Assembly: GCA_034509925.1 (NCBI GenBank)
Contig: CM067535.1
Span: 5,509,701 to 5,573,700, forward strand
DNA: 64,000 nucleotides
Direction: 5' to 3'
From: Hirudinaria manillensis
Lineage: Eukaryota; Annelida; Clitellata; Hirudinida; Hirudinidae
The translations under genes were made by a program, and so were the position numbers. How positions within the stretch are numbered: the stretch's first letter is position 1; each line of letters opens with the position of its first letter. Positions 32,346 to 46,031 of this stretch are shown piece by piece. Under the pieces are notes generated by a model. It was not told where the DNA came from and ran no database searches. It was given only the letters and a program-made list of their open reading frames with translations.

Positions 32346-35300
32346 ATGGATGAAAAGGATAGTTCGCTGTCTCATAATCACGACGGTGAGATGTTGGACA
32401 CGGTGCATCCTTTGATGTCCATCACCAGGAAGAACAGGGGTCACATTGACTCCAACACTGCCAAAAGCAGAAGGGTAAGAATTTAAACTCCTCATGTTTT
32501 ATCAACCGTCACGATAGCTATTTAAGCATTCAAAAACAAGTGTTAAAATAACAACTCGATGATGATGATGATGGCAATGATGATACATACGTGATCGGGA
32601 AATGGCACCTGTTTTGTCTTCCACCTGTTAACCGACATTCCAGCTTTCCACACCGACCCCAATAAAATCTCGCGATGGAAGGGCCTGCGCTGCTGCGATG
32701 ATGAACTGCCTCGTTGAACCGACCACCCTGAGCTCATCATCATCAACCACGTCTTGTTCCTCGTCTTCCTCTTCTTCATCCACATCGTCTTCTGCCGCCG
32801 CATTATCTCGATGGAGTTGGGGCTTATCCAGGAAAACCAGGAGCGCCCCGGATTTGAGCGAAAGAGCTGGAAAATCTATGCCCTCTAACATCGCACCCAC
32901 AAATTTCCAGCACGGTTGGTTACTCAAGTTATTTTTATTTATTTAAACGTAGCTGCTCGGATAAATTAGATCAACAAAATGTATTTTAGTAAATACTATA
33001 AATTTCTAACTACAGCTGGAGTTTATAGACATAAGTTAGCTGGTTCATATAGCCTAGCTAACTAGTAGCATTACCAGTAAAATCTTCATCTCTAATAAAT
33101 TATAGGCTTTTTGTAAAACTTAGAACATCCAAGCTCTTGGAAAGAATATTTCAATCCATAAATGTCTAATAATTATATGTATAATTAATTAATCTAATAT
33201 TTAATGACAACTCAAGTCAGTGATCGGTTAGCTCCTTATTTATAGAACAAACTTCCAAGCTATATGGTTCAAATGTTTGAACAGTTTTTATCGTTTCATG
33301 TGTATGCTCTTCAAAACATTACACATCTAATTGTGCCACAAAATGCAAATTATTTCAAAATTGTTTATTAGTATTTCTGTTGATATAAAATTGCAATTCG
33401 TAATAATAATCACACAAAATTCCTTTAAAATAAATTTAAATGGAACCATGAAGATAATCGCAGTGTCAATGTCCTTTACCATATTTGCAACTTAACTTTA
33501 TCAGTATCGCCATCATCATCATCATCATCATCAGCAGTAGCATCATCACTACCATCTTCATCGTCATCATCATCGTTATTATTATTATCATCATCATTAT
33601 CATCAGCATCATCATCATCATCATCACTACCATCATCTGCAGCATTAATTAATTTAATCTCTGAGGTAGGTCGTATTGCCATTTACTTGTCATCACATCA
33701 GTCACCACGAGATATAAATGAATTCAAATTTATTATCGTCAGGTTCCATTTATAGAATTGGTATTTTTTATTTTTATTATTTTCCAATAATTTGTAGATA
33801 TTCGAATCTATTCGAAATTGTTGTTACTACAGCTACAAAGTTACAGGGAATAATTAATAACATATTTAATATACGTAGAAATTTATTTTGAGAGATGATT
33901 ATAAAAAGTATAAGGTATCAGATTACAGCTGATAACTGATTCAAACTACTGTTAACTGAGTGCACAATAATAAGTTAACAAGAATGTGTACTCATTATTT
34001 TTAAGTATTACGAGTTGCAATCGAATTCTTGGATGCTTTTCCACCTTTGGCTGATAATAAAAACAACAACAACAACGTTGTGATGATGTTATACGTGAAT
34101 TTTTGCACGCATTCCCGGGGAGTTTACTTCTGCAGACTTGTTTTCTTCCGATCGACATATTTCCGAGACCTGCGCATTTCACTTTTCCGTGCCCTCTTTG
34201 CTGATCATCCCTTCCCTAATCCTGTTGAGGGAGGCACCGCATGCCTGTTATTCGTCATTTTTCTGCCCTCTGATTGATGATTGGCGTGCCATGCCACGCT
34301 ATGGAACTTTCTCCTCCATTTGGTAACACGTGCTCGCCACTCTCCCTTACATTCCTTGTGGCTTACTCTGATGAAGAAAATAAATAATAATAATAATATA
34401 TTTTCATCATCATCGATGCCTTAGATCAATTGGTTCAAGCACTGGCTTAATAAATGACGTAAGTGACCCTTGATGTGTCAGCGGCCGTTGGGGCACTGAA
34501 AACACTGCAGTCTAATTTAATGTGTCAATCTAGTATAGATTAAAGATTAAATTTCATAATTAAGTTAAACGAGCATCGAGTATCTTAATATCCTAAATTT
34601 ACAAAAAGTAAATGTGAATCGCTCTGTCTGAATTTATCAGAGAACATCACCAATAAAAAACATTTTTTTTTATTCTGGTCGACCGTTGTTAGATATCACG
34701 GCGTCACATCCAGGTCGCTGTGGTGAGGATAGACATGCCTAACTCACCTGCATCCATTCTTTGACAATCTTTCAGCATTCGGTCGAATTTAAATACGATT
34801 CTAAATTAACTTTTAGAGTCAAGAATTACTGCCTGTAATGCCGAATCTAATTGGCAAAAAAATGAGGGAAGTTGTGAGAAACAGTGGACTTTATTCGTTT
34901 TAAGAAGTTTTAAATAAGAAACAGGCTTATAACTAATTAAAAATTTGATATTTGAATTCGTGTTTCGGACGCTTTGAAAAATTAATTTAAAAAAAACAAC
35001 GTCAAAGACAAAAATTGAAACAATAAAGGAATAGGAAGTTGTTAATTGCATATATGTAACTATAAGTAATTGTTAAACTTGCCACGTGTGTCTGACTGGG
35101 CTCATTCAATTGTATGATTCATCTATTAGTTATCTAATGGGCTTAATGTTGCAGAGGAGATTAACTAAGATTATGCAGCGTGGAGTGTAATTTTGTGAAT
35201 GAAGGATTACTTCCAACGTGGCTTGATCTGGGTGGTAATGAAATCAAGATCAAAAGACCAAAAAAATAATTGCATCATGAAACATATTTAATGCACACAT

Positions 35301-38300
35301 ATTCATTCATTTTTTGTTACTGCAACTCTGCACCTACTTTTTAAAATCTTGTTGAGATTCTAGGGAGTTTCTAATTCTTTTTGCTTAAGTTGATACATTT
35401 GACGAATCGTTTTGTCCTCAACTCATCCGGCGCTCATTTGGCTTGCGTTGCCAACAACGCCCTCTGGTGTAAGAATTATGTAAGTCGGTTGGTGATTTTC
35501 AAGGTCACTGGCTTCGTACGAATTGTTATTTAGTAAAATAATCATCAATATCATCGTAGATGGCATAGATTGCTAGGTTTATTCAGTGGAACATCTGTCG
35601 GATGATAATTTGGCTAACGTGCGTGAGCCTTGGATATCTGATTTGCTTGATCCTCCAGAGTAAATGCAAAACACTTGTTTAAACTTTATTTCTATATAAA
35701 GATAATGTTTCCTTCCTGCTCGGTCAGATGTAATGTTTATTTATTATGGGGATTATTAGGATCGAAAAACCATTTTGTCCTTAACTTGAACAAGTAATGT
35801 TTCTCTATTCTTCAAAAAACACCTCGTTGGACAGACCTTATATGGAGCCACGTAAAGGAAACTACAGTTTTAAGTTTGTACGTTTATATTTGCGCAATGT
35901 AATAACATTGTAGTACTGAAGCCATTAAAAGATACCAATTTTTAGGGGATTATTTTAATACCGTGGAATTAATTTTAAATTTTAATAAATTTACTGTTTG
36001 CTGATGATTCGACACTTTCAGAATGGGTTCTACTAACCAAATCGAATTCTGTTGAATTCAAAAATAATTCTTCAAAAAATAATTTAACGACGCACCGTAA
36101 ACTTGTATTTAGAAAGTAATCGATTGACGTCGATGAGAATTAGTAAATTCCTTGCAGGAATATGTCACTCAGAGTCAAATACTCAGACTTTGAGAAAGTC
36201 ATCCATAGGTGACGACTGCCCCTCTGGGGATGAGGAAAAGTCGAGGAAGAAGATGAGGAGGTCGGCCATGTTGGGGAGAGTGAGTACAATTACAGTTGTG
36301 CAACTGATGAGTCACGCAATAATGAGCGCATGTTATGTCAGCAATTGCTGTTGTCATTATTGTTGTTGTTGTTGTTTCGTTTCTCTTAAGATCCTGGACA
36401 ACAGGAGATCGGCCATATTCGCCGAGGCTCTTTGGGATCACGTGACTCTAGACGGAGATGAATTGGCCTTCAAAGCTGGCGAAGTGGTCGAGGTTCTATA
36501 CCAGGTGGACAAAGATTGGTGGTATGGAAGACTGGCCAATAAAGAAGGATGGTTTCCATCTACCTTTGTTGTGGTTGGTTCTTTGTAAACCATAAATGAC
36601 GACCACAACCTACGATACTATGCGGCAACATATGATATTATTAACTCCAAAGAATACACTAACACTAACACTAATGAAATCAGAAATGCGTTACTTTATG
36701 CTGGTGAATCTGAATATAAATTATGTTGCTTGACATAATTAGAAGTTGCAATCAAACAATATCCTTGTAAATGAAGGAGCCAATTTACAAAACTTAACGT
36801 CGCATTACAATGCTTGATTGCTGAAGGACTGTGCTTCGTGCTATAGAAATTATGATTTACGAGGACCCACAAATTGATAAATTAATTAATAAATTTATCA
36901 ATTAACATCAATTAACGGTTATTTCAATGCAAAGGTACAAGTTCCTCCTTCTGTTAACTTCCTCCTCGATGGCCAGTCGTCCGAGCCCAGAACTCCCACC
37001 ACACCGCAGGGTCCACCAGGCAAAGGGATTCTTGAACCCAGTGGGAATTCCCAAAACAAAGACCAAACCACCAGGGTTGGCCTTCTGAGGGGTCACAAAA
37101 TCAAGGAGATTCTCTCCTTTGAGAGGGAGTACGTCAAACGACTCAGAGATGTTGTAGAGGTTCGAATCATCATCATCATCATCTCTTTAATAATTGGCAC
37201 TCGAATCGTCAGCATCACCGTCGTTTCTATAATTGGGGTCTGTTATGGTGGACGCGTGTTTTGTGAAATTAACTTATCGGCTAAAGGGGAGCTAAGTTTC
37301 TGTCATCCTGATGACACTCAATGATTCTACGTTGTCTATCGATTTTGGAAGTGAATTGGTTCCATTGGGTGAATGAAGGCAATGATTGGATCTAGATTTA
37401 TTAAACAATTTTTTTATCCAAACTTTGCAAGTTAAAGTGCTTCACTTGAGGCCACTTGAGGTTAAGATCCAATAATGTATTAACTATTGATTAATTATGG
37501 TTAGCCGTTTATAATTGCTTTTACAAGCGTGCTCCATTTTCAGGGCTACGTCGACAAAGCCAAGAAGAGGACGGATATGTTTTCAGAGGAATGCATCTCC
37601 ACGATATTTGGAAACATCAGCCAAATCTACGTCTTCGCCTACAACTTTCTGTCTGTCATGGAAAGTAAATATTCAGACGAGGATCCACGCAGTTGCTGCT
37701 TGGGACAGATCTTTCTGGAACGAGTAAGATTTTCATAAGGAAGACCACTCAATTGAGTTATCCTTGATGGTGGTGGTGATGATGATGATGACGACGGTGG
37801 TGATTGGGACGTTGAGAATGATGTCGAGATCTATGACGAGGGCGATGATGATAATGGTGGAGGTGATGATGATGACGATGATGGGCAATAAGTCATATCA
37901 CATCTAAATAGACATGTTAAACGTATCTGACTTGTATTTGGTGCATTGAAAAAAACCACTTGTTTTGCAAGGAGTAAAAATTGTTTGATGTACAAACTGA
38001 TCTGTTGGATGGTTAACAAATGCAATAAGCTTAAGTACCAAGGATTTTTCTGTAATAACGTTATGCAAAGCAGCTTGACATCGTTATTTATTGCATTATT
38101 GTGTTGACAAAGCTGTTTCTAATAATACAATGCAATAGTATTGATTGGGCATGGTATTCCCAATGTCATTGATGATAATATTATTATATTGAACATATAT
38201 ATATATCTGAACAACAACTTTATATTGGTTGTGATGACTGGATTTATTTTTTATGTATTCTAATATCAGATGGCAATAAAAATATAATCTTTTATTTATC

Positions 38301-40961
38301 ATTCGCTTGTTTGTTTTTGTAGAGGTGCGATTTTGAAATCTACTCCGAGTACTGCAACAACCACCCACGAGCTTGTGAAGAGTTGAACTCTTTGAAATCA
38401 AACCAAAAGTACCAGTTTTTCTTTGAGGTTTGGCAAATCAGATGTTTTCTGCTTTGTGGATTTTTTAACAGAAATTTATTTTTAAGAAAATGGTTTGCCA
38501 TATTTTTATTATAATTCAAAGGCTTTAGAGGTCTTCAGTTAGCAAAAGCAAAAGCTTAACTGATGATTAGTTAGTGATTGATGTGGCAAGTTTGTCTAAC
38601 TAATGGTGATAATCATCAATGCATGTCCCAAATCCATTGATAAATATCTGGCTTCATGCCTTTGTAACCCCCTAGCTTTTTATAGTTAATTAACTTTATT
38701 ATTAAGTTTTATATTTAGAGTCTTTGGACTCTGACTTATCCTTGTGTCATTTAAGGTTAATCTAGACATCACTTGTGGTCTTGCAGAGGCCTGTGCTCAA
38801 TATTTCATACTTCTCAGATAAGATTTCATCAGCATCCATTTTCTTTTTTTGACATTAATTGTACAAGGGATAGTTATGCAATAAAAATCTCTGGTAACAG
38901 ATCCTAACAGGAACTTCTTGAGTGATTGGTTGATAAATAAAATCAGATGATAATTCAGCAGAGATTGAGACCTCTGGCTGTTATAATAAGTAAAAATCAT
39001 CTGAATGCCTAACAATTTTCACATGAAAATACTTGAAGGAGATGCTAACCACAGATGTTAAAGATAAAATTATGTAATGTAATAATTATAATACTATGTG
39101 TTATTGCATAGTAAGAAATTGTGTACATGGTTTAGATCTTAACTTGAGAAACATTTTTGTTAAAACCTCAATCGTACCTGACATTGTTAGTCAAAGCATG
39201 GAGCATGAATAAATTGATATAATTTCATTTCATTATGTTAATGTTTAGCAGGTAATTTGTGGATATTAATATTGTAAAATAATAAAAAAGTATATAAAGC
39301 AAAATAATCATTTATAAGAATGTTAGATGTGTTTAATAAATTCAAGAGATCTTGCAACTTAATTGAACTTGTAATTACAAAAGGCTTGCAGACTGATCCA
39401 ACAGATGATTGAGATTCCCTTGGAAGGCTACCTTTTGGTTCCCGTACAGAAGATCTGCCAATACCCACTCCAGCTCAAAGAGCTTCTGAAACTGACCCCA
39501 CCCAACCATCCCGACCACCAGCCCCTGACCTCTGCCCTCGAGGCCATGAAACTCACTGCTTGTCTCATCAACGAAAGGAAACGAAAGATGGAAAGTCTGG
39601 AGAAGTTGGCAACTTGGCAAATGACCGTAGCTGGCTGGCAGGTGTGTGCGTCTGCAATGTTGAATATTATTGAATTTTAATTAGAATTTAGTTGTTTTTA
39701 AATGGTAATTAATTAATTAACTAATTAAGCTGAAGAATTTTTGAATATTAAATAGTTGTTGATTGATAATTGAATTTCTTTTGCAGGGAAAATCCATTCT
39801 CGACACGAGTTCGGAGTTGATTCACTTCGGAGAAGTCAACAAGAAAAGTTCGAACGGGTCGATGCTCGGCAGAACCCTCTTCCTGTTCGACAAGCAGCTC
39901 ATCCTCCTCAGAAAAGTAAATAAATTTATCCGGATTTTGATTTAATTAAAGTGATTTTGTCAAATATTTATAAAACTTGTTGTAATTATCATTAGCCGGA
40001 GATAAATAAATAATTAAATTTAATAACAATTAAAAAATTCTTATTGGATAGGATATTCTCTGGAAGGATATCCTGGTGTACAAGAACAGGGTCGACACGA
40101 GATGTTTCAAGGTGTATCCATGGAAGGAGGGTAACAAAGGTGGCTTTTAATTTTAAATGTTACATTTGTCCTTGTTGAAGAATTTCTTTCATACTCAACA
40201 GTTACCACCAGCTGTTGATAAATTAATTGCAGTGCATTCGTTCACCGCAACGTGCAATTAATTAGGCTTTGCGTTTTCCTGTCGGCACTTCTTAAAAGAT
40301 GTTCATTTCTTTCAGAGAATCCAAAATTTGGATTCAGAATGGACGGTTTCATTAAGGACAGCAACAGCTTAGAACTGCTCAACAAGAGCTACACGTTCAT
40401 CTGCAAAAACTCGGACGAGGCAGAAACGTGGTTGAAGGCTTTTCAAGATGAAAAGAAGGTCATCGAAAATGATGAGAAGAATGGCTTTGACTTGGCCTAT
40501 GCCAAGAAGAACATTGTCGTGTCACCCAGCAATCCGAAAGGTGAGAGGTCGACTTGGTTTAATGGTTTCGTAAACGTGGTCGTCAGAATTTTTCGCAATT
40601 TATTGAGTATTTTGGATAAATCTAAATTTGAATCTCAATCTCGGTTGATTCAATAAAAGTCCAAATTTGTATCAGTTTTGTACATATTACATTTGTTTTA
40701 AACATATTTTTCATATTTTACATAAATAGTCATGTTTCCATTTTTGTTGTTTTTTTGTTGAAAAATTGAGTTCTTTGCAGTTGTTAAACTTAGTTCAAAC
40801 ATTAATGTTTGCTCCTTCTAGAAAAAATGATGCGGAAGAAGAGCCTGACTTCCTACCACTCCATTCCCGAGGGAAGCCGTGACTCCGTCGTTCAGATCAG
40901 ACCGAGAAAAAATTCTGCGGCATCCATACTCAACTTTGTTCAGAAAAATTTTAAAAGGTGA
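32346..40961 (+). CDS. ARHGEF4-like: Asef/collybistin-type Rho guanine nucleotide exchange factor (SH3-DH-PH)
   Basis: This is a RhoGEF of the ARHGEF4 (Asef)/SPATA13/ARHGEF9 family, which loads GTP on Cdc42/Rac at the membrane. Exons: 32346-32474, 32644-32914, 36158-36279, 36391-36573, 36935-37159, 37544-37723, 38323-38427, 39384-39641, 39787-39915, 40052-40130, 40316-40540 and 40822-40961. All join in phase to 681 residues. The N-terminus is low-complexity and serine-rich. SH3 is at about 180-235 ([36 protein letters not shown]). DH is at about 295-480, with 'KRTDMFSEE', 'IFGNI' and '[19 protein letters not shown]', the family signature helix. PH is at about 495-610, ending '[10 protein letters not shown]'. 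The C-terminus [13 protein letters not shown] is basic. Exons 1-2 are less certain because no family match supports them, only phase and splice sites. Confidence 0.93.
33512..33650. repeat. (ATC)n trinucleotide repeat in RhoGEF intron 2
   Basis: An imperfect catcatcat run. It creates an acidic (poly-Asp) minus-strand ORF that is not a gene. Confidence 0.9.
37767..37882. repeat. Imperfect (GATGGT)n / (GAT)n tract in RhoGEF intron
   Basis: A purine-rich gatgatgat and ggtggtgat tract directly follows the exon ending at 37723. Confidence 0.8.
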
Positions 40962-42019
40962 TAAATAGTCTTCATAAACTTCTGTTTTTTTTACTTCATA
41001 TCTTCAAGAAGAGGTCCTCCTTGCAACAACAACACAACCATCAACAACAACAACTTGGGATGAAATGAAATGTCTCATCATTATCATGATCATCATCACA
41101 TGATCGGACTGCTGATTCGTGAGCTTTTTGAACTGCTTGCTTGGATTGGAGGAGGACGATTTATTTGTGGGTCGAAAGTTGTTGCTATGTTGAACTTGCA
41201 ACTTTGGAATTCTATTTTTTAGGTTAATTTTGAATGGTTTTCGTTTCCTTGAAAAGTTGGAATTGAAACCGCTTTTACCAAAATATATAAACAAATGTAA
41301 ATTTTTGTGAGCGGATTCATCCGCGCAGTCTCCCAAGACGATGTTTTGTACCCAGTTTTTTTGCATTTGTTGATCTTTTTTTATTTGTATTTTTGCTTTG
41401 CTTTTTAGACATGTTAAGACATGTCCTTGTTGTTGTTACTGATGTTGAATCATAGTCTGGAGTTGAATTTGTGCACGTTTTTCTGATGATACACATCTAT
41501 TTGTCTCTTTTAAGCATTTTGATACAAATGTTCAAGAATGGACTAATCTCAGCTGATTAAATGCTCAAGGATTGCACTGTTCTCTACAAGACTTGAATGA
41601 GCGACTAACCCCGATCACCTAACCACGCACTACCAACACGTTATTAAAATCATGCACGTTAAGAAGTCGATAGAGAATTTGTCATTTGTTTGCTCCCTGG
41701 TCTGTTTATCATTAGATTGATATGTAATTGACTTGCCATCACATAGTGATTAGTGCAGAATATTTATTTTTTGTCTTGTTGAGCATAAAGCTACTCATTT
41801 TTAGATTTGGATCTGATCTTCAGATGTCTTCACTATTAACCACACCCCATTAAAATCTCAATTTTTCTTGAACAAAATCAGCTGCTAACTGGCATTGGTT
41901 ATGGCTTTGTTACATTCATTCAATTAAAATTATTAATTGTGCCGATCTTGTGACCAAATCTAATGCTTGCAATGACATACAAAAGAATTAACCCAGCTCT
42001 GTCGGTTCAAACATTTATT
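40962..42019. other. 3' flanks of the RhoGEF and LINS1 genes
   Basis: A convergent intergenic region of about 1.06 kb. It should contain the RhoGEF 3'UTR. The minus-strand ORF at 41004-41366 is an antisense, repeat-rich shadow (caa/cat tracts). LINS1 has an AATAAA overlapping its stop region (minus strand, about 42013-42018), so its 3'UTR is very short. Confidence 0.6.
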
Positions 42020-44845
42020 TCATAAATTAGCGTCACAAAATCGATCGAGAAGTCTCACGAGTGCTTTTGGATTGTATGGGAAAAGCCCTGCAGATTGGAA
42101 TTTTTTAATAGACTCAGAAGCAGATTTGAAGGTATTCCTGGATTTTATGAAAGCCAAGGAGACTGCTGGGTTTGCATCCCCAGCAAGGTTTTCATTGGTT
42201 TGACTCAATCCTGCTGCGAGTCCAACTTCTTGTTGCCCACAGACATCAAATGAACAACTTCCTGTCATTGGTCCAATTTCACCAGACGCGGAGGAATTTT
42301 CTTCTTTGGAATCGTCCGTTTCAGAATCAGAATAAGATGTGAGATTGACATTTTGTGCTTGAGTGACTGTTCCAGAAACACCTGAGCCAAATGTAACATC
42401 TTCGTTTGAAATAACATTTGTCCATTTATGTCCTGAGGTCCTTGCAATCACGACATCCTGGTCTTGTTTGTCAAAGAGGTGGCAGGCAGTGACCCACTGC
42501 TGAGGTTTGGAAAGCATGGATTTAAGTTGTTTCAGTAGTAGCTGGATGAAGAGGGTCTCTGGTGAAACAAGCCAGTCGACCATGACTGAATGGTTCCATT
42601 GTATCACAAGGAGCATTTGTAAGAACAGAATATGTGAATCCACTAGGTTCTGGTTTTTCCTAAATGATTAATGAAGAAAGTATTAATTTTACAATAATGA
42701 CAACAATGATAATAGTAATAATACCAATAATATGTGATAGAAATTCAGAAAAACTTGTATTATATAGGTATTATATAGATATGTATTATATAGATATTAT
42801 ATAGATTATATCGATATATAGAACAGATTTAACAATAATTGACTGAAAAGAGGATATTTAGCATTCTACTTGCCTTGATAACAAAGCTGTCTGAAGACCA
42901 AATAGGAGGAATTGTATCATTGCATCATCTTGATCATGGAAGATGTTAATCAGCTGTTTGTATGGATTTGAATTATGTGGAAACAGCTTCTTCGTGGTAG
43001 TTAAAATTAAACTCAGGTCGTTGTTCCACAGCATTTCCTCGTCTGATGAGTTGACTAAACGCTTGTTCTGGCAAACAGTGCTGGAAGAATTTGCTGTTTT
43101 GGGGAGAAACACTTTTGTCATTGGTCATATATACAAATACTAAGTTATGTCTAAAAAAGCAACTTTGACCAAACAGCTTCATTTTGACAAATAATTGCTA
43201 ATTATTTTAGCTAAAATTATAAGGATATCATTAACAATAAGTGACCGAATTTTAGCCACTTAATGAAGTCAACAGCTAATTCTTTGATATCATCATTTGA
43301 GGCAATGAGGCAAGTAATAATGAGGCCTTAATATGTTCAAATATAAAAAATTTACCATGAGTAGCTAGAAATGCAATGCATTTTGCCACAACCAGCAAAG
43401 ATGTCCTGACCAACAAATGGTCACATGATTTTGTTTCTTCTCCCAAGCCACGCATATTCCCATGCCCTATAAACAAGTGACATGGGCTCCTTCTGACTAA
43501 GAGATCACATAGCCACTGACTCAAGCCACTTGATGCACCCTTAAAATCTGGATGCTCTCCAAGCTGATCAGAAATCTCAACAATATAATTTGTGTCCAAC
43601 AAATTTGTGATTTCCACAAGAGCAAAAAGCATTTTTGAAACACCATCTCTGCATAAATCATTCTCTTGGACTGTTTTGCTATCCAAGGAGTCAAAATTAG
43701 GGCAACAATGAGCTAGAAAAGTCAATGTTTTCCTAAGACATACCTCTGGCACCTTATGGGCTTTCATTTTGTCCAAAAGATATTGTGCCATAACAAATGT
43801 AGAGTTATGATGTAAACCCTCTTGCAAATCAGATTTTATGAGCTTAATGTATAACTTGAGAGTTGAATTAATCCGACTGTGATAAGTGGAATTCTTATCT
43901 TGAATCTCAAATGCACAATCAAATATTGCCATCCAATAATGTTTGAGAAACCTCTTTAGATTTTGTCTCTCCACTGGAAAAAAATTATGATTTCACAAGA
44001 ATAATAAATGTTAATTCTATGGTCAGCATAGGAAGAGTAATAATACCATCATGTTCATCCTTTTCAGAAAACAGAGCAATAGACAGGTCCAATGTGTGCA
44101 AGAAACCATGATCATTAACTGGTTTATAATCTGATATTTGCTCAATATATCTTGATATTTGCTGTACAACAAAACTTAGCAAAGCCCTTACTTGACCAGT
44201 GTTTTGCTGTTCAACAAATTACTTTTTAATAATATTTGTTGTGATAAAAGTATTAGATACACTATTTCAAAATACATATTGGCTTTGTTTGGGATATCCA
44301 TATAACAAATATAATAATGTGTAAAATACTGACCCATGCAAATCTACACAATCATTTAACTGGCATGATATTACTCAAACATATTTAAAGGAATTGGGAA
44401 AACCTTTTTATTATTGTTTTTATAACTATGACCACTGAGACAACATTCAGTTCTAAAAATAATCTTGTGTAAACTAATTGATATAAAATTACTAGTTAAT
44501 GTTTTTTTTAAAAAATGCTACAAACCTGAGAAACAAAGGACTTGTACAGACTTAGAAGAATTTTTTTTGCACTGTATGATACATATAGGCTCTCATGCTC
44601 TAATAGTGGTACCTTCAAAATTGTTTGGCTTGGTGGATCATTAAATTAATTGGTTTAAAATAAGATACAAGATTTTAAGCACTAACTAGTATTAGGAAAT
44701 CCAATGCCCCAGCCGAATTTTTAGAGATTTTCTCAGGAAATCTGAGAAGTTGATTGCAGATGGTTAAGAGCTGCTCTTCATTCAAATTGGAAACATTGGC
44801 GCTTTTCAAATATTCCAAAACGCAAGCCTCCGACTCATCAACCAT
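42020..44845 (-). CDS. LINS1: LINS1, Lines homologue
   Basis: This is the homologue of Drosophila Lines and human LINS1. Fly Lines acts in the nucleus in epidermal patterning downstream of Wingless, and the human gene is linked to cognition. Exons in coding order: 44845-44687, 44612-44526, 44206-44047, 43973-43356, 43093-42870 and 42649-42020. They join in phase to 625 residues (human about 757). The central part is helical and ARM-like with 'SPCHLFIGHGNMRG'. The last exon contains 'VDWLVSPETLFIQLLLKQLK' (Lines N-terminal domain end), an acidic linker, and the C-terminal signature 'SAGLFPYNPKALVRLLDRF' (Lines_C). The intron 5 acceptor was chosen at 42650 because it keeps frame; an alternative AG 10 bases upstream (at 42660-42661) would not. 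It is divergent from RPLP2, with about 860 bp between the starts. Confidence 0.9.
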
Positions 44846-45705
44846 CGTAAATTTAGATAGAGGGCCGCCGGAATGAAATATTTTGTTTGGAAAATACCAA
44901 ATAAATAAACGAACAATGCTGAAGTCGACTTGCAAATGCAAAAAAATCAAAACTTATTTTAAATTTAACATTTATTACAAATTTATTTAGAATGACATTT
45001 CAAATATAGTAAAAGTTTATTTTCCAAAACTTTTATTTTAATAGGTAAGTTATTAAAATTACTTAACATCAATAATAAGGTTAGCCCCATTTAAATCTTA
45101 ATATTTTTCTTAATCTAAATGCTGATTCCGCTTAGGTCAAATAGCATGTAAGAAATGTCCAACTATGGATCAAATTATTTTTCTAACATTTCGCTTTAAA
45201 GCGGACATTAATTAATTGAATCAAGCCTCAAGCCTGTTTGATTAATAAAGGTGACAATCGAATCCGCGCTTTTAGAAAGAGAAGCGAAGTGTCTCAGTTG
45301 TCCAATATACCGTCCGATCCATGAATATAGAACATTAAGATTTACACTTGAGTTCTTGAAATATTTCTGTTAAAGGTTGCGGCTCATCCCGACCAAATTA
45401 TCGGTATTCTAATAGCAGAACTCGCAACATATTGCTTTTTAATAAATTTTCCTAAGAACAATTCTGAAAATTTATCTAATTATAAATTAAGTCATATTAA
45501 GTTGTTAGTTAATAAAAAAACAATAAAAATATATTAATTTGCCTAAAGTAAATTATAAGAACTGATTAAACATATTTTAATTTTTAAAATAAATTATTTA
45601 CAATTTTTATTAATAATTTAGTAAAATTAATCAAATCTAATATAAACTAAAATTTATTTAGAAGTAAAATTTGGCATCTAGCTCAACCTCAAAGAAAAGC
45701 AAAGT
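44846..45705. promoter_or_regulatory. Divergent LINS1-RPLP2 intergenic region
   Basis: About 860 bp, very AT-rich, separates the LINS1 start codon from the inferred RPLP2 transcription start. It should hold both promoters. No TATA box or known motif is securely identified. Confidence 0.5.
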
Positions 45706-45735
45706 CTTTTCCGTTGTTTGGAGTTGAAGTGAGAG
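45706..45735 (+). promoter_or_regulatory. RPLP2 5'UTR exon with TOP-like start
   Basis: The sequence cttttccgttg at 45706 is a 5'-terminal oligopyrimidine (TOP)-like tract, the usual start of ribosomal protein mRNAs. About 30 bases later comes a strong donor, gag|gtgagaat at 45736. The next acceptor, ttttttttag, lies two bases before the RPLP2 ATG. This supports a noncoding first exon, as in vertebrate RPLP2. The start site is inferred, not measured. Confidence 0.6.
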
Positions 45736-46031
45736 GTGAGAATTAGGCTCATAAAAGGTTTCGTGCAACTTAAAGCTTAAATGTGAGTTTTGATTTGAAT
45801 TTCTTAAATTTTAACAGTTATTTAGATTTGTGCATTTTGAATTAATTTCGTGCGTGAGTGGCATTGCCAAAGCACGTGCTAGCCCATCTAATGATTATTC
45901 TAAACAATCACCATCTTTCGAATGAAAAATCAATGATTCTAATTTTGATATGAAGATGGCTAGCTTGATTAACTGCTTTAATCGATATAACCTTAAGCAT
46001 CACTAAATGGTACGGTGATCTTTTTTTTAGA

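Noticed and set aside
32543..32927. Minus-strand acidic ORFs
   Set aside because: They are antisense to RhoGEF exon 2, whose serine codons (tca/tcg/tct) read as Asp/Glu on the other strand. The plus-strand exon joins in phase with its neighbours.
33476..33682. Minus-strand ORF of mostly aspartate
   Set aside because: It is produced by the (ATC)n trinucleotide repeat inside RhoGEF intron 2.
41004..41366. 120-codon minus-strand ORF
   Set aside because: It lies in the RhoGEF 3' region; composition is driven by caa/cat tracts, with no family resemblance.
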